Part shown: positions 17,009-23,404 of the stretch, in pieces
How the letters are laid out: every line of letters starts with the position of its first letter
How positions within the stretch are numbered: position 1 is the first letter of the stretch
Assembly (NCBI GenBank): GCA_018268785.1
Contig: JAFDVY010000029.1
Span: 1-34,956, forward strand
Direction: 5' to 3'
Length of the DNA stretch: 34,956 nt
Origin: Acidobacteriota bacterium
GTDB lineage: Bacteria; Acidobacteriota; Terriglobia; Acidiferrales; UBA7541
Program-made: the position numbers and the translations under genes
Notes under the pieces: model-generated
What the model was told of the DNA's origin: nothing
Databases searched by the model: none
Seen by the model: the letters and a program-made list of their open reading frames with translations, nothing else

Positions 17009-18265
17009 ATGTCATCCAAATCCACTCCGCTGACTTCGTATCAGTTTAGACTGCTTGCCGTCCTCGCTCTCATAAACTTTGTCAATTTCGCCGCTCGCCA
17101 GGTTTTCGTTCCTCTCATTCCCATGTTGCGCGATGTCCTCGGCGTCTCCGATTCCCAGCTTGGTTCGCTGCAAACCTGGCTGCTCATCGTTCTTGCCATC
17201 GGCAGCATTCCGTTTGGATTTCTCGCCGACCGCTACAGCCGCAAAATCATCATCGCCATCGGAATTTTGTTTTGGAGCGTCGCCACCTTTGCCGGCGGCC
17301 TCGCGACTAGTTTCGCTGTGCTGCTCATTGCGCGTTCGTTCGTGGGGCTCGGGGAAGCCGCTTACGCGCCAGCCGCGCAATCCATGATCTCCGGATCGTT
17401 TCCGCAGGAGCGTCGCGCGTTCGCGCAAGCTATTTTCGCCACAGGCATGTTGCTGGGCGGTGTTTTTGGACAAGCGCTCGGCGGAATCATCGGCCCGCGC
17501 TACGGCTGGCATTACGCGCTTTTCATCGTCGCCCTTGCGGGCGTTTTTCCAGCGCTCGCGCTGTTCGGGGTGCAGGAACCGCCGCGCGGCCCGCGTTCGG
17601 AAGTTGTGCCGATCCTCAAAATTATTTCCGTGCCGGCTTTTCTCGCCATGACCGCGGGCGGAATCTGCATCACCTTTGCCAGTGTTTCGCTGCTTACGTG
17701 GGGAGTGGATTTCGCGGTCAACTACAAGGACTTCAGCTTGCGCGAGGCGTCTATTTCGCTGGGGATCATCACCCTGCTTTCGCTATTGCTCGGAGTTTTG
17801 TGCGGCGGCTACGTTGCGGACAAATTGCAGAAGCGTTTTCCGTACGGCCGATTGATTGCCATCGGGCTTGCCCTGCTGCTCGCAACTCCGTTTTTGCTGC
17901 TGGCGATTCAGTCAGACGAAAAGCGAAGCGTTCTCATTGGATTATTTATCGCTGGATTTTTCATGTCGTGGTACCACGGCCCAGTCACTGCCGTGATCCA
18001 CGACATGATGCCGAGGCGGGCGCACTCGACTTCGATTGGGCTGTACATGTTTGCGACACAGCTTGTCGGCGGATTGGGCCCGCAGGTGATTGGAAAAATC
18101 TCGGATTTGCGCGATCTTCAGGTGGGACTGCAAATTGCCGTGGCTGTTCTGGTATGCGGCGCTTTGCTGATGCTGCTGGTGATTCACTTTATCCGGCGCG
18201 ATGGATTGCGGCATCCCGCGGTGGAAGCGTTTCATGCGGAGCCGCCGGAAACTCCGTCCGCCTAA
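17009..18265 (+). CDS. MFS transporter, Spinster-like
   Basis: The 418-residue protein has about twelve predicted transmembrane helices and the MFS loop motif GFLADRYSRK after helix 2. The first helix region (NFVNFAARQVFVPLIPMLRD) and the RSFVGLGEAAYAPAAQSMIS segment after helix 4 are typical of the Spinster/sphingolipid-transporter-like branch. It probably exports or imports a small organic or lipid-like molecule by proton coupling. The substrate cannot be read from the sequence. The start has no clear ribosome site, but the N-terminal MSSKSTPLTSYQFRLL fits an MFS cytoplasmic tail. It is convergent with the next gene. Confidence 0.9.
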   Translation: MSSKSTPLTSYQFRLLAVLALINFVNFAARQVFVPLIPMLRDVLGVSDSQLGSLQTWLLIVLAIGSIPFGFLADRYSRKIIIAIGILFWSVATFAGGLATSFAVLLIARSFVGLGEAAYAPAAQSMISGSFPQERRAFAQAIFATGMLLGGVFGQALGGIIGPRYGWHYALFIVALAGVFPALALFGVQEPPRGPRSEVVPILKIISVPAFLAMTAGGICITFASVSLLTWGVDFAVNYKDFSLREASISLGIITLLSLLLGVLCGGYVADKLQKRFPYGRLIAIGLALLLATPFLLLAIQSDEKRSVLIGLFIAGFFMSWYHGPVTAVIHDMMPRRAHSTSIGLYMFATQLVGGLGPQVIGKISDLRDLQVGLQIAVAVLVCGALLMLLVIHFIRRDGLRHPAVEAFHAEPPETPSA

Positions 18266-18310
18266 AAACAAGAGCGCAGGTCCTTCCGAGAACAAGATTA
18301 CTTGCGCTAC

Positions 18311-18685
18311 TTACTTGATTCCGATCTGTTGAATCAGGCGCAGGACGTCGTCGTGAAAGACGTCGTAAAGTTTGCGTTCGTCGTCTTCTTCCAGGCGTTC
18401 GCGCAAAAATTCGGCGGCGATGAAACTGGCTTCGCGATCGGTGAGGTCGCGGCCGTGTTTGGTGCGAAAGTCCACGAACGCGGTATGCGCGAGGCCGACG
18501 ACGAGAGCGTCGTCTTCAACGAAAAATTTGGTGTCGATGGTATCCGCGTGGCGCGTGGCGATGCCGTTCCACAGGTGCGAAAAGCGGCAGCGGTAATTTT
18601 GGCCGGTGAGTTTCGATTGGACGTCAAAGACGCCAACGAATTCGCTCATCTTGCCGTTGTTCGCCAGCATGGGGCGCGTTGCCAT
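18311..18685 (-). CDS. Conserved hypothetical protein
   Basis: The 124-residue soluble protein is acidic toward its C-terminus and has no membrane segment, signal peptide or motif that I recognise. It starts MATRPMLANNGKMSEF after a GGAG site at good spacing, and a long stretch (RHADTIDTKFFVEDDALVVG) looks like a folded domain. The ending RLIQQIGIK is helical. Codon use resembles its neighbours, so it is probably a real gene. No function is proposed. Confidence 0.65.
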   Translation of the reverse strand: MATRPMLANNGKMSEFVGVFDVQSKLTGQNYRCRFSHLWNGIATRHADTIDTKFFVEDDALVVGLAHTAFVDFRTKHGRDLTDREASFIAAEFLRERLEEDDERKLYDVFHDDVLRLIQQIGIK

Positions 18686-18705
18686 TTGATTCTCCGGTTT
18701 CCGTG

Positions 18706-18851
18706 TTCAGTTTTCAGTCATCAGTTTTCAGTATTCGGTAAAAAGTGTCAACTTCTCGTGTTCGGAGTTCGCCCATCCGCGGGCCGATTCACCCTCGCAA
18801 GGACAAGTCGGAATGAATCGCGAAGAAGAAACTGCTCCGTTCGGAATGACA
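18706..18851. repeat. CAGT-type repeat followed by a diverged GGAATGACA repeat
   Basis: At about 18706-18737 the sequence repeats CAGTTTTCAGTCATCAGTTT. At 18801-18851 lies GACAAGTCGGAATGAATCG, ending in TCGGAATGACA, a diverged relative of the 3099-3187 element. The stretch fills the gap between the hypothetical gene and the aminotransferase. Confidence 0.55.
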
Positions 18852-18881
18852 GGTTTGAGTAGGGTGATTCATTTTGCGGTC

Positions 18882-20081
18882 CTATTTCGCGGCGAGGGCG
18901 ACGCCGGATTGCGAATAGCTGCGGATAGCGGAGGCCACCCCCGCACCCGCCGGGATTCGGACTCCTTGATCGAGCGCCACTTTTTCCATAGCGCTGAGGA
19001 GCAGCAGGACGTTGGCTTTTTGGGCGCAGTAACCCATGAGGCCCAGGCGCCAGATTTTTCCCTTTAGCGGGCCAATGCCTCCGGCGATTTCAATGTTGAA
19101 TTCCTCGAGGAGCTGGTCGCGGAATTTCACGTCGTCGATTCCGGCAGGGATCATGACGGGAGTGACGGTGACAAGGCGGTCTTTGGGATTTTCCACGAAC
19201 ATTTTTATGTGCATCGCTTCGCAGCCGGCGATGAGCGCTTGCTGATTGGCGCGGTGGCGCTCCCAGCGAGCTTCGAGGCCCTCTTCGACAGTGAGGCGCA
19301 TGGCCTCGCGCAACGCGTAAATCAAGGAGATAGGCGGCGTGTGGTGATAGAGGCGGCCCTGCCCCCAATAGGCCATGGCAGTGGTGATATCGAAATACCA
19401 GCTCTGCACTTTTGTTTTGCGGTGCGTCAAAACTTCTTCCGCGCGCGGGCTGACGGTGATGGGAGACATGCCCGGAGGTGCGCTCAGCGCTTTTTGCGAG
19501 CCGCTGAAGACGACGTCAAGACGTTCCTTGTCAACATTCATGGGAACGGCAGCTAGAGAAGCAACTGCGTCCACAACGAGGAGCGCGCCGAGCTCGTCGG
19601 CGACTTTGCGGAGGCCGTCAAGATGGGTAACCACGCCGGTGGATGTTTCGCCGTGCGCGACGCCGATGATTTTGATTTTCTTGCCAGCGGCGGCGCGGCG
19701 AACGTCTTCGGGATCGACGGCGCGGCCGAGCGGGGCTTCGACTTTGGTGATTTTCGCCTGAGTGCGTGTGGCAATTTCATACATGCGCTCGGAGAAGTAG
19801 CCGTTGACGCAGACGATGGCTTCGTCGCCCGCTTCGAGCGTGTTGACGATGGCGGTTTCAATTCCCCCGGAGCCGGTGGCGGACATCGGCATGGTAATGC
19901 GGTTTGCGGTTTGGAAGACCTGGCGCATGAGTTCCTGCGTTTCGCTCATGCAGGTCTTGAAGAACGGGTCGAGGTGGCCGACTACCGGAGCGGCGAGCGC
20001 GCGGTAGACGCGCGGATCGATGGAGGATGGGCCTGGAGTCATCATCAGGCGGAGTGGCGGGGCGAGTTCACCTATTGGCAT
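18882..20081 (-). CDS. Class V aminotransferase, serine/alanine-glyoxylate type
   Basis: The 399-residue protein has the fold-type I PLP architecture of the alanine-glyoxylate/serine-glyoxylate aminotransferase group. The N-terminus reads MMTPGPSSIDPRVYRAL, the nucleotide/PLP region includes ATGSGGIETAI, and the PLP lysine is Lys197 in SGSQKALSAPPG. It likely transfers an amino group from serine or alanine to glyoxylate or pyruvate, giving glycine or a related product in the cytoplasm. No pathway partner is adjacent, so the exact substrate pair is open. The gene has no neighbour on its strand close enough for an operon. Confidence 0.9.
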   Translation of the reverse strand: MPIGELAPPLRLMMTPGPSSIDPRVYRALAAPVVGHLDPFFKTCMSETQELMRQVFQTANRITMPMSATGSGGIETAIVNTLEAGDEAIVCVNGYFSERMYEIATRTQAKITKVEAPLGRAVDPEDVRRAAAGKKIKIIGVAHGETSTGVVTHLDGLRKVADELGALLVVDAVASLAAVPMNVDKERLDVVFSGSQKALSAPPGMSPITVSPRAEEVLTHRKTKVQSWYFDITTAMAYWGQGRLYHHTPPISLIYALREAMRLTVEEGLEARWERHRANQQALIAGCEAMHIKMFVENPKDRLVTVTPVMIPAGIDDVKFRDQLLEEFNIEIAGGIGPLKGKIWRLGLMGYCAQKANVLLLLSAMEKVALDQGVRIPAGAGVASAIRSYSQSGVALAAK

Positions 20082-20673
20082 GGAAAGAGTCCTTTCGTGT
20101 GCAGGGAGTTATTTTCCCGCGTCCGGAGGCTGGGGACAATGGCCATTTTGGATTGGGAGGTGCGAAGTAAGGAGGTAAGGAAAAGAGAACATGGGTGGCA
20201 CCCGGGTGTCCCGCAAAACCGTCCGGGATGCCACACCCCGGCATTTTTGCAAAGAGTGCGCAGGCGATTGAAAAGAAAAGAGATGAGTTGCCGGGGCCGA
20301 CGGAGGAGAGTGCCGAAATGGATTTGGTACCCCACCCCCCGGGCAGTCCAGATGATTATCAAAAGAAAGGAGTTATACGAAGAGCAATTTGGATCGTTGT
20401 CAAAACAAAGGGGATACGCCTCAGGTACCTTCGGGGTAAGGGAAAACTGAGCAAAGGCTGGTCATTCGGATTGGAGCGGGGCAGGCACTCGGCATGGTAG
20501 CATCTGCGGTTTACTTTGTCAATAAGATACTTAAAGCGAATGATCTCGTGCGTTGTTGAGGTGATAGAATTTGAGCCAGGCAAAAAATCCGTTCACACGG
20601 TCGGCCCCATGAATTACAGGAATCAGCAAAGTCCGTATCGCCAGAAGCACCGGTCGAGGGCTATACTCTCTTT
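20082..20673. other. 592-base non-coding region with dispersed repeats
   Basis: No convincing gene is present. At about 20191-20240 GGTGGCACCCGGGTGTCCCG and GGGATGCCACACCCCGGC lie close together as partly inverted GC-rich units, and TGGTACCCCACCCCCCGGG follows at about 20325-20343. Such units resemble dispersed acidobacterial intergenic repeats. The region ends with the toxin-antitoxin promoter. It is the largest stretch without a gene in the window. Confidence 0.55.
20662..20667 (+). promoter_or_regulatory. -10 box for a leaderless toxin-antitoxin transcript
   Basis: TATACT ends 6 bases before the antitoxin ATG, so a start site 7 bases downstream falls on the A of that ATG. No ribosome site is seen. 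The -35 region is weak. Confidence 0.5.
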
Positions 20674-20913
20674 ATGACCAAGCAGGTACTTGAGCTTCTG
20701 CAGAAGGCGCTGGCTCTTCCCGAGGCCGACAGGGCCGCGCTAGCCGGTTCTCTGCTGGAGAGTCTGGAACAAGTGGTGGACGCCGACGCTGAAGAGGCGT
20801 GGCAAAGAGAAGTTTCGCGCCGAATTTCCGACCTTGATTCGGGAAAAGCGAAAACGGTCCCCTGGGAAGAGATTCGTAGCCGCCTCGCAGCCCGCCTTGC
20901 GAATGGCAATTAG
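20674..20913 (+). CDS. Antitoxin of a RelE/ParE-type module (addiction module component family)
   Basis: The 79-residue protein is mostly helical, begins MTKQVLELLQKALALPEADR and contains AALAGSLLESLEQ, then EAWQREVSRRISDLDSGKA and VPWEEIRSRL. This pattern is typical of the small acidic antitoxins of the addiction-module component family, where the C-terminal half wraps the toxin. The ATG lies at the predicted start of transcription, and the stop overlaps the toxin gene by 11 bases. The pair is probably autoregulated through the antitoxin, as in related modules. Confidence 0.85.
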   Translation: MTKQVLELLQKALALPEADRAALAGSLLESLEQVVDADAEEAWQREVSRRISDLDSGKAKTVPWEEIRSRLAARLANGN

Positions 20914-21202
20914 AGCCGTTCAATTCCACGAAGAAGCCTCGACGGACGTGGAATCCGCGTTCGAATGGTATTTTGCGCGGAGCGAATGGGCCGCAGCAAG
21001 ATTTCTACAAGCGGTGGATGATGGGATCCGCGAGATCGCTGAATCGCCAGATCGGTGGCCACTTGCAGACTTTGGTGCGCGAAAGTATTTGGTAGTGAGA
21101 TTTCCGTTTGCCGTGTTCTATCGAGAGTTCTCGTCGGCCATCCAAATAATTGCCGTCGCACATGCAAGCCGTCGTCCTGGCTTCTGGAGAGGACGGCTGT
21201 AA
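20903..21202 (+). CDS. ParE/RelE superfamily toxin
   Basis: From the ATG at 20903-20905 the protein has 99 residues and matches the ParE/RelE toxin pattern: MAIRAVQFHEEASTDVESAF at the start, then ESPDRWPLADFGARKYLVVR, FPFAVFYREFSSAIQII and AVAHASRRPGFW at the end. The start is set by the 11-base overlap with the antitoxin. Longer in-frame starts exist at 20834 but would run through the antitoxin. ParE members inhibit gyrase and RelE members cleave mRNA. I cannot tell which applies. It is followed directly by a ParA remnant. Confidence 0.85.
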   Translation: MAIRAVQFHEEASTDVESAFEWYFARSEWAAARFLQAVDDGIREIAESPDRWPLADFGARKYLVVRFPFAVFYREFSSAIQIIAVAHASRRPGFWRGRL

Positions 21203-21231
21203 AGAAATTCGCCGCCTAAGAAGTGATCCAC

Positions 21232-21526
21232 TTAGTTCCTGAGCAATTCCGAAGTGGCGCATTTGACAGGCGCAATCTAACGAGGTTGTGACTCGAATGG
21301 AGGAACAAGTCCGTCCTTGATATTGTTTGGCGGAACGCCTTGGTAGATTGCGGCTAGGTCGTCGACTCCTCGGAACCCTATAACCTTTCCTGTCAAATTG
21401 CATTGTGGATCGAAGTCTGCCAATAGTACAGTCCTGCCTTTAGCGCCATCATCCAACCAAGTTAGAGGCTGTCTTGGCCTTGCTTACCCTACCTTTGTGA
21501 TTAAAGAGACAAATAATTTTTGCCAT
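21232..21526 (-). pseudogene. Degenerate 5' fragment of a ParA family ATPase gene
   Basis: On the minus strand the ATG at 21524-21526, behind an AAGG site, gives MAKIICLFNHKGRVSKAKTA, the first residues of a ParA-type ATPase. The Walker A motif is damaged: KGRVSKAK instead of KGGVSKTT. After about 25 codons a one-base frameshift at SNLVG leads into GRTVLLADFDPQCNLTG, the DxDPQ switch motif of ParA, then IYQGVPPNNIKDGLVPPFES, ending in a TAG at 21277-21279. Related wording seems to continue to about 21232. The C-terminal two thirds are missing. The remnant abuts the ParE-like gene, so the toxin-antitoxin pair may have arrived or been lost together with this locus. Confidence 0.75.
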
Positions 21527-21628
21527 CGCATACCTTCAAGAAAAAGTTGCGGACGTACTTTATGCTCAATTTGCAATCAATTTGAGGACAGAAGCCACTT
21601 GGAAATCGGTGGCGGGGAAGCATAGGAG

Positions 21629-22513
21629 TTAGTGTGTGGCAGCAGAGTATGCGGCGGCGGCGATACGGGCGATGGTGGATTCGATAGCGGCTGAGTCTGC
21701 CGAAGCGTCAGTAACGAAGATGGCGATAGCGAGGCGGCGGCCGTCTGGGAGGACGATCAGGCCGATGTCGTTGGTTGCAGCGGTTTTGCCGTCGTGAGTT
21801 CCCGATGTGCCGGTCTTGTGTATGACGATGGTTCCGTCAGGCAGATTGCCTTTGATGCGATTTAGGCCGGTGGGCGAATCCTTCATCCAGGCGAGGAGAA
21901 GTTCGGTGTGTTCCGGGTTGAGCGGAGAGGCGTCGCTGATTTTGCGGAGAAATTGGACGGCCCCCGCAGGTTCGAGCCAGTTGCGATATTGCGCGCGCGC
22001 GTCGCGATGCAAACCGTGCTCGCCATCTTCCAGGTGAAATCCCTCGACACCCACGGATTTGATGTACGCATCCACGACTGCAGGCCCGCCGACCAGGCGC
22101 AAGACGATGTCCGCGGCGGCGTTGTCACTCAGTGAGACAGAGAGGCGAAGAAGTTCGCGGAGCGGAACGTCCGCGTTGGCATTGGGATATTTGTCTTGAA
22201 GGGGACTGTAGGTCTGCGGCTGGAAGAGGTCGCTGGGAAGAAAGCGAATGGGCTGGTCCAACGAGAATTTGCCGAGTTCAATCTGGTGCAGTGCGCAGAC
22301 GGCGAGAGGCAGCTTGAAGACGGACTGCATGGGAGGATGGGAATGAGGATCGAGATCGCAATTCAGGGAAGAGCCAGGCAAGGAGCACGAGACGGAAACT
22401 CTGCCATGGGCTTCGGCGGCGATTTTGCGGATTTCATTTTGGAGGGGCGTTTGGGCGGAGAGAGAAGAGGAAAAGAGCGTGAATGAGAGTGCGGCGAAAA
22501 GAGTTAAGCGCAT
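21629..22513 (-). CDS. Class A beta-lactamase (serine), subclass A2/PER-like
   Basis: From the ATG at 22511-22513 the 294-residue preprotein has a signal peptide (MRLTLFAALSFTLFSSSLSA, cleaved near AQ). It has all active-site motifs: Ser64-Val-Phe-Lys67 (SxxK), Ser129-Asp-Asn131, a general-base Glu165 in EDGEHGLHRDARAQYRNW, and Lys233-Thr-Gly. The DxxxQYxNW stretch after the Glu is characteristic of the PER/CfxA branch. It hydrolyses beta-lactams in the periplasm. No mobility genes adjoin it except the ParA remnant nearby. The frame is open upstream to 22603, but the signal peptide fixes the start. Confidence 0.9.
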   Translation of the reverse strand: MRLTLFAALSFTLFSSSLSAQTPLQNEIRKIAAEAHGRVSVSCSLPGSSLNCDLDPHSHPPMQSVFKLPLAVCALHQIELGKFSLDQPIRFLPSDLFQPQTYSPLQDKYPNANADVPLRELLRLSVSLSDNAAADIVLRLVGGPAVVDAYIKSVGVEGFHLEDGEHGLHRDARAQYRNWLEPAGAVQFLRKISDASPLNPEHTELLLAWMKDSPTGLNRIKGNLPDGTIVIHKTGTSGTHDGKTAATNDIGLIVLPDGRRLAIAIFVTDASADSAAIESTIARIAAAAYSAATH

Positions 22514-22535
22514 TGGGACAGGATAGCAGAGCAAA

Positions 22536-22564
22536 TTTAAAAAGAGCCGGTCTAAAGACCGGCC
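22536..22564 (-). terminator. Hairpin repeat with T tract downstream of the TfoX-N-like gene
   Basis: GCCGGTCT (22546-22553) pairs with AGACCGGC (22556-22563) in a perfect 8-base stem. On the minus strand it is followed by CTCTTTTTAAATT. It belongs to the hairpin repeat family also found at 31659-31684 and 32931-32955. It lies about 110 bases after the end of the TfoX-N-like gene and just upstream of the beta-lactamase. Confidence 0.55.
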
Positions 22565-22630
22565 ACTACACAGGCATTGAGCCGGTGGATCGTTGAGAGG
22601 CAAGTTCTATGAATCGCCTCGCGAAGAGGG

Positions 22631-22672
22631 CACGATATTCCGGCTGCTGCCCGGAATCTTCGATATCGTGTT
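22631..22672. other. Bulged hairpin next to the TfoX-N-like gene
   Basis: CACGATATTCCGG is followed, after CTGCTGC, by CCGGAATCTTCGATATCGTG, which is its inverse complement apart from a 7-base insertion. It directly follows the stop codon of the gene on the minus strand and may act as a 3' end structure. No T tract follows it. Confidence 0.45.
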
Positions 22673-22673
22673 C

Positions 22674-23096
22674 CTACTTGCGCAAGGAAGTCGACTTCGA
22701 GATTTTGCCGAGGCGTTTGTCGCCGCGGATGAGGAGGCGGCATAGGGCGAGGGCGGACTCTTCGAAGGAGTCGTCAGTAACTGGGAGATTGAGCCAGCCG
22801 GTGAAACCGGTTTTGCTGCGTGCGGTGAAAAGTTCGATGGGGCGAAGTGCGGGAAATTCAGCGCGGATGGAATCGGTGAATTCGGGAAGCATGGCGACCC
22901 AGATGCCGTTGTCGCGGACTGTCTTGGGACTGTTGTTGCGCTGGCGAAGGATGAAGACAATCTTTTCATCCACATAGACCGCGTGGGAACCGAACATGGG
23001 GCGAATGCGGACGCGCCCGGCGAGCGGCGAATCTTCGAGTTCGTCGAGGACGAACGAAAAGGCGGGCGATTTTTTGGGGCGCGCGGGTTTAGGCAT
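22674..23096 (-). CDS. TfoX N-terminal-like protein
   Basis: The 140-residue basic protein begins MPKPARPKKSPAFSFVLDEL and contains RVRIRPMFGSHAVYVDEKIV, which resembles the MFG(x)yg(x)y core of the TfoX N-terminal domain. It then has RDNGIWVAMLPEF and a Lys/Arg-rich tail KRLGKISKSTSLRK. TfoX-N domains occur in competence regulators and in stand-alone proteins of unknown function. No TfoX C-terminal domain follows. A hairpin and a terminator-like repeat lie just downstream. The family call is moderate and no function is proposed. Confidence 0.65.
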   Translation of the reverse strand: MPKPARPKKSPAFSFVLDELEDSPLAGRVRIRPMFGSHAVYVDEKIVFILRQRNNSPKTVRDNGIWVAMLPEFTDSIRAEFPALRPIELFTARSKTGFTGWLNLPVTDDSFEESALALCRLLIRGDKRLGKISKSTSLRK

Positions 23097-23404
23097 GAAG
23101 AGAAACTAGCAAACTTCCCGGCGGACGACACGCGGATTGTCCGATGGGAGTAGAGTGCGAACACCGCAGGCGGCGCAAGTTTATTTTGAGTAGTCGTGCG
23201 AGCGTTTGCTGACCGGGGAAATGCCGATTTCCCATTTTCTTTGGCTTGGAACGCACTGGAAAAAAGAGCCCGCAGAGGTGCTTCCCTACTATCTGCTTGC
23301 AGTGATCGTCGTTGAGCGCTGGAGCGTATATTGCATTGCCGCTCAGGATACACGCGCAGTGGAATGAATGGGAGCGTTGGTTAACAGACTGCCAAAATTG
23401 ACAA
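23097..23404. other. 308-base divergent intergenic region
   Basis: This is the gap between the TfoX-N-like gene (minus) and the fused membrane protein (plus). A TATATT at about 23328 could be a -10 box for the plus-strand gene, but I see no matching -35 box. No gene, RNA or clear repeat is visible. Confidence 0.5.

Noticed and set aside
18273..18308. Inverted repeat AGCGCAGGT/ACTTGCGCT as a terminator between the MFS and hypothetical genes
   Set aside because: The stem has one mismatch, a long loop and no T tract, so it is too weak to call.
19623..20450. Plus-strand open frame running from inside the aminotransferase into the repeat region
   Set aside because: Most of it overlaps the antisense strand of a clear gene, and the rest crosses the non-coding repeat region.
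20359..20583. Minus-strand open frame in the repeat-rich gap upstream of the toxin-antitoxin pair
   Set aside because: There is no ribosome site and no recognisable motif. The region is mostly repeat and AT-rich filler.
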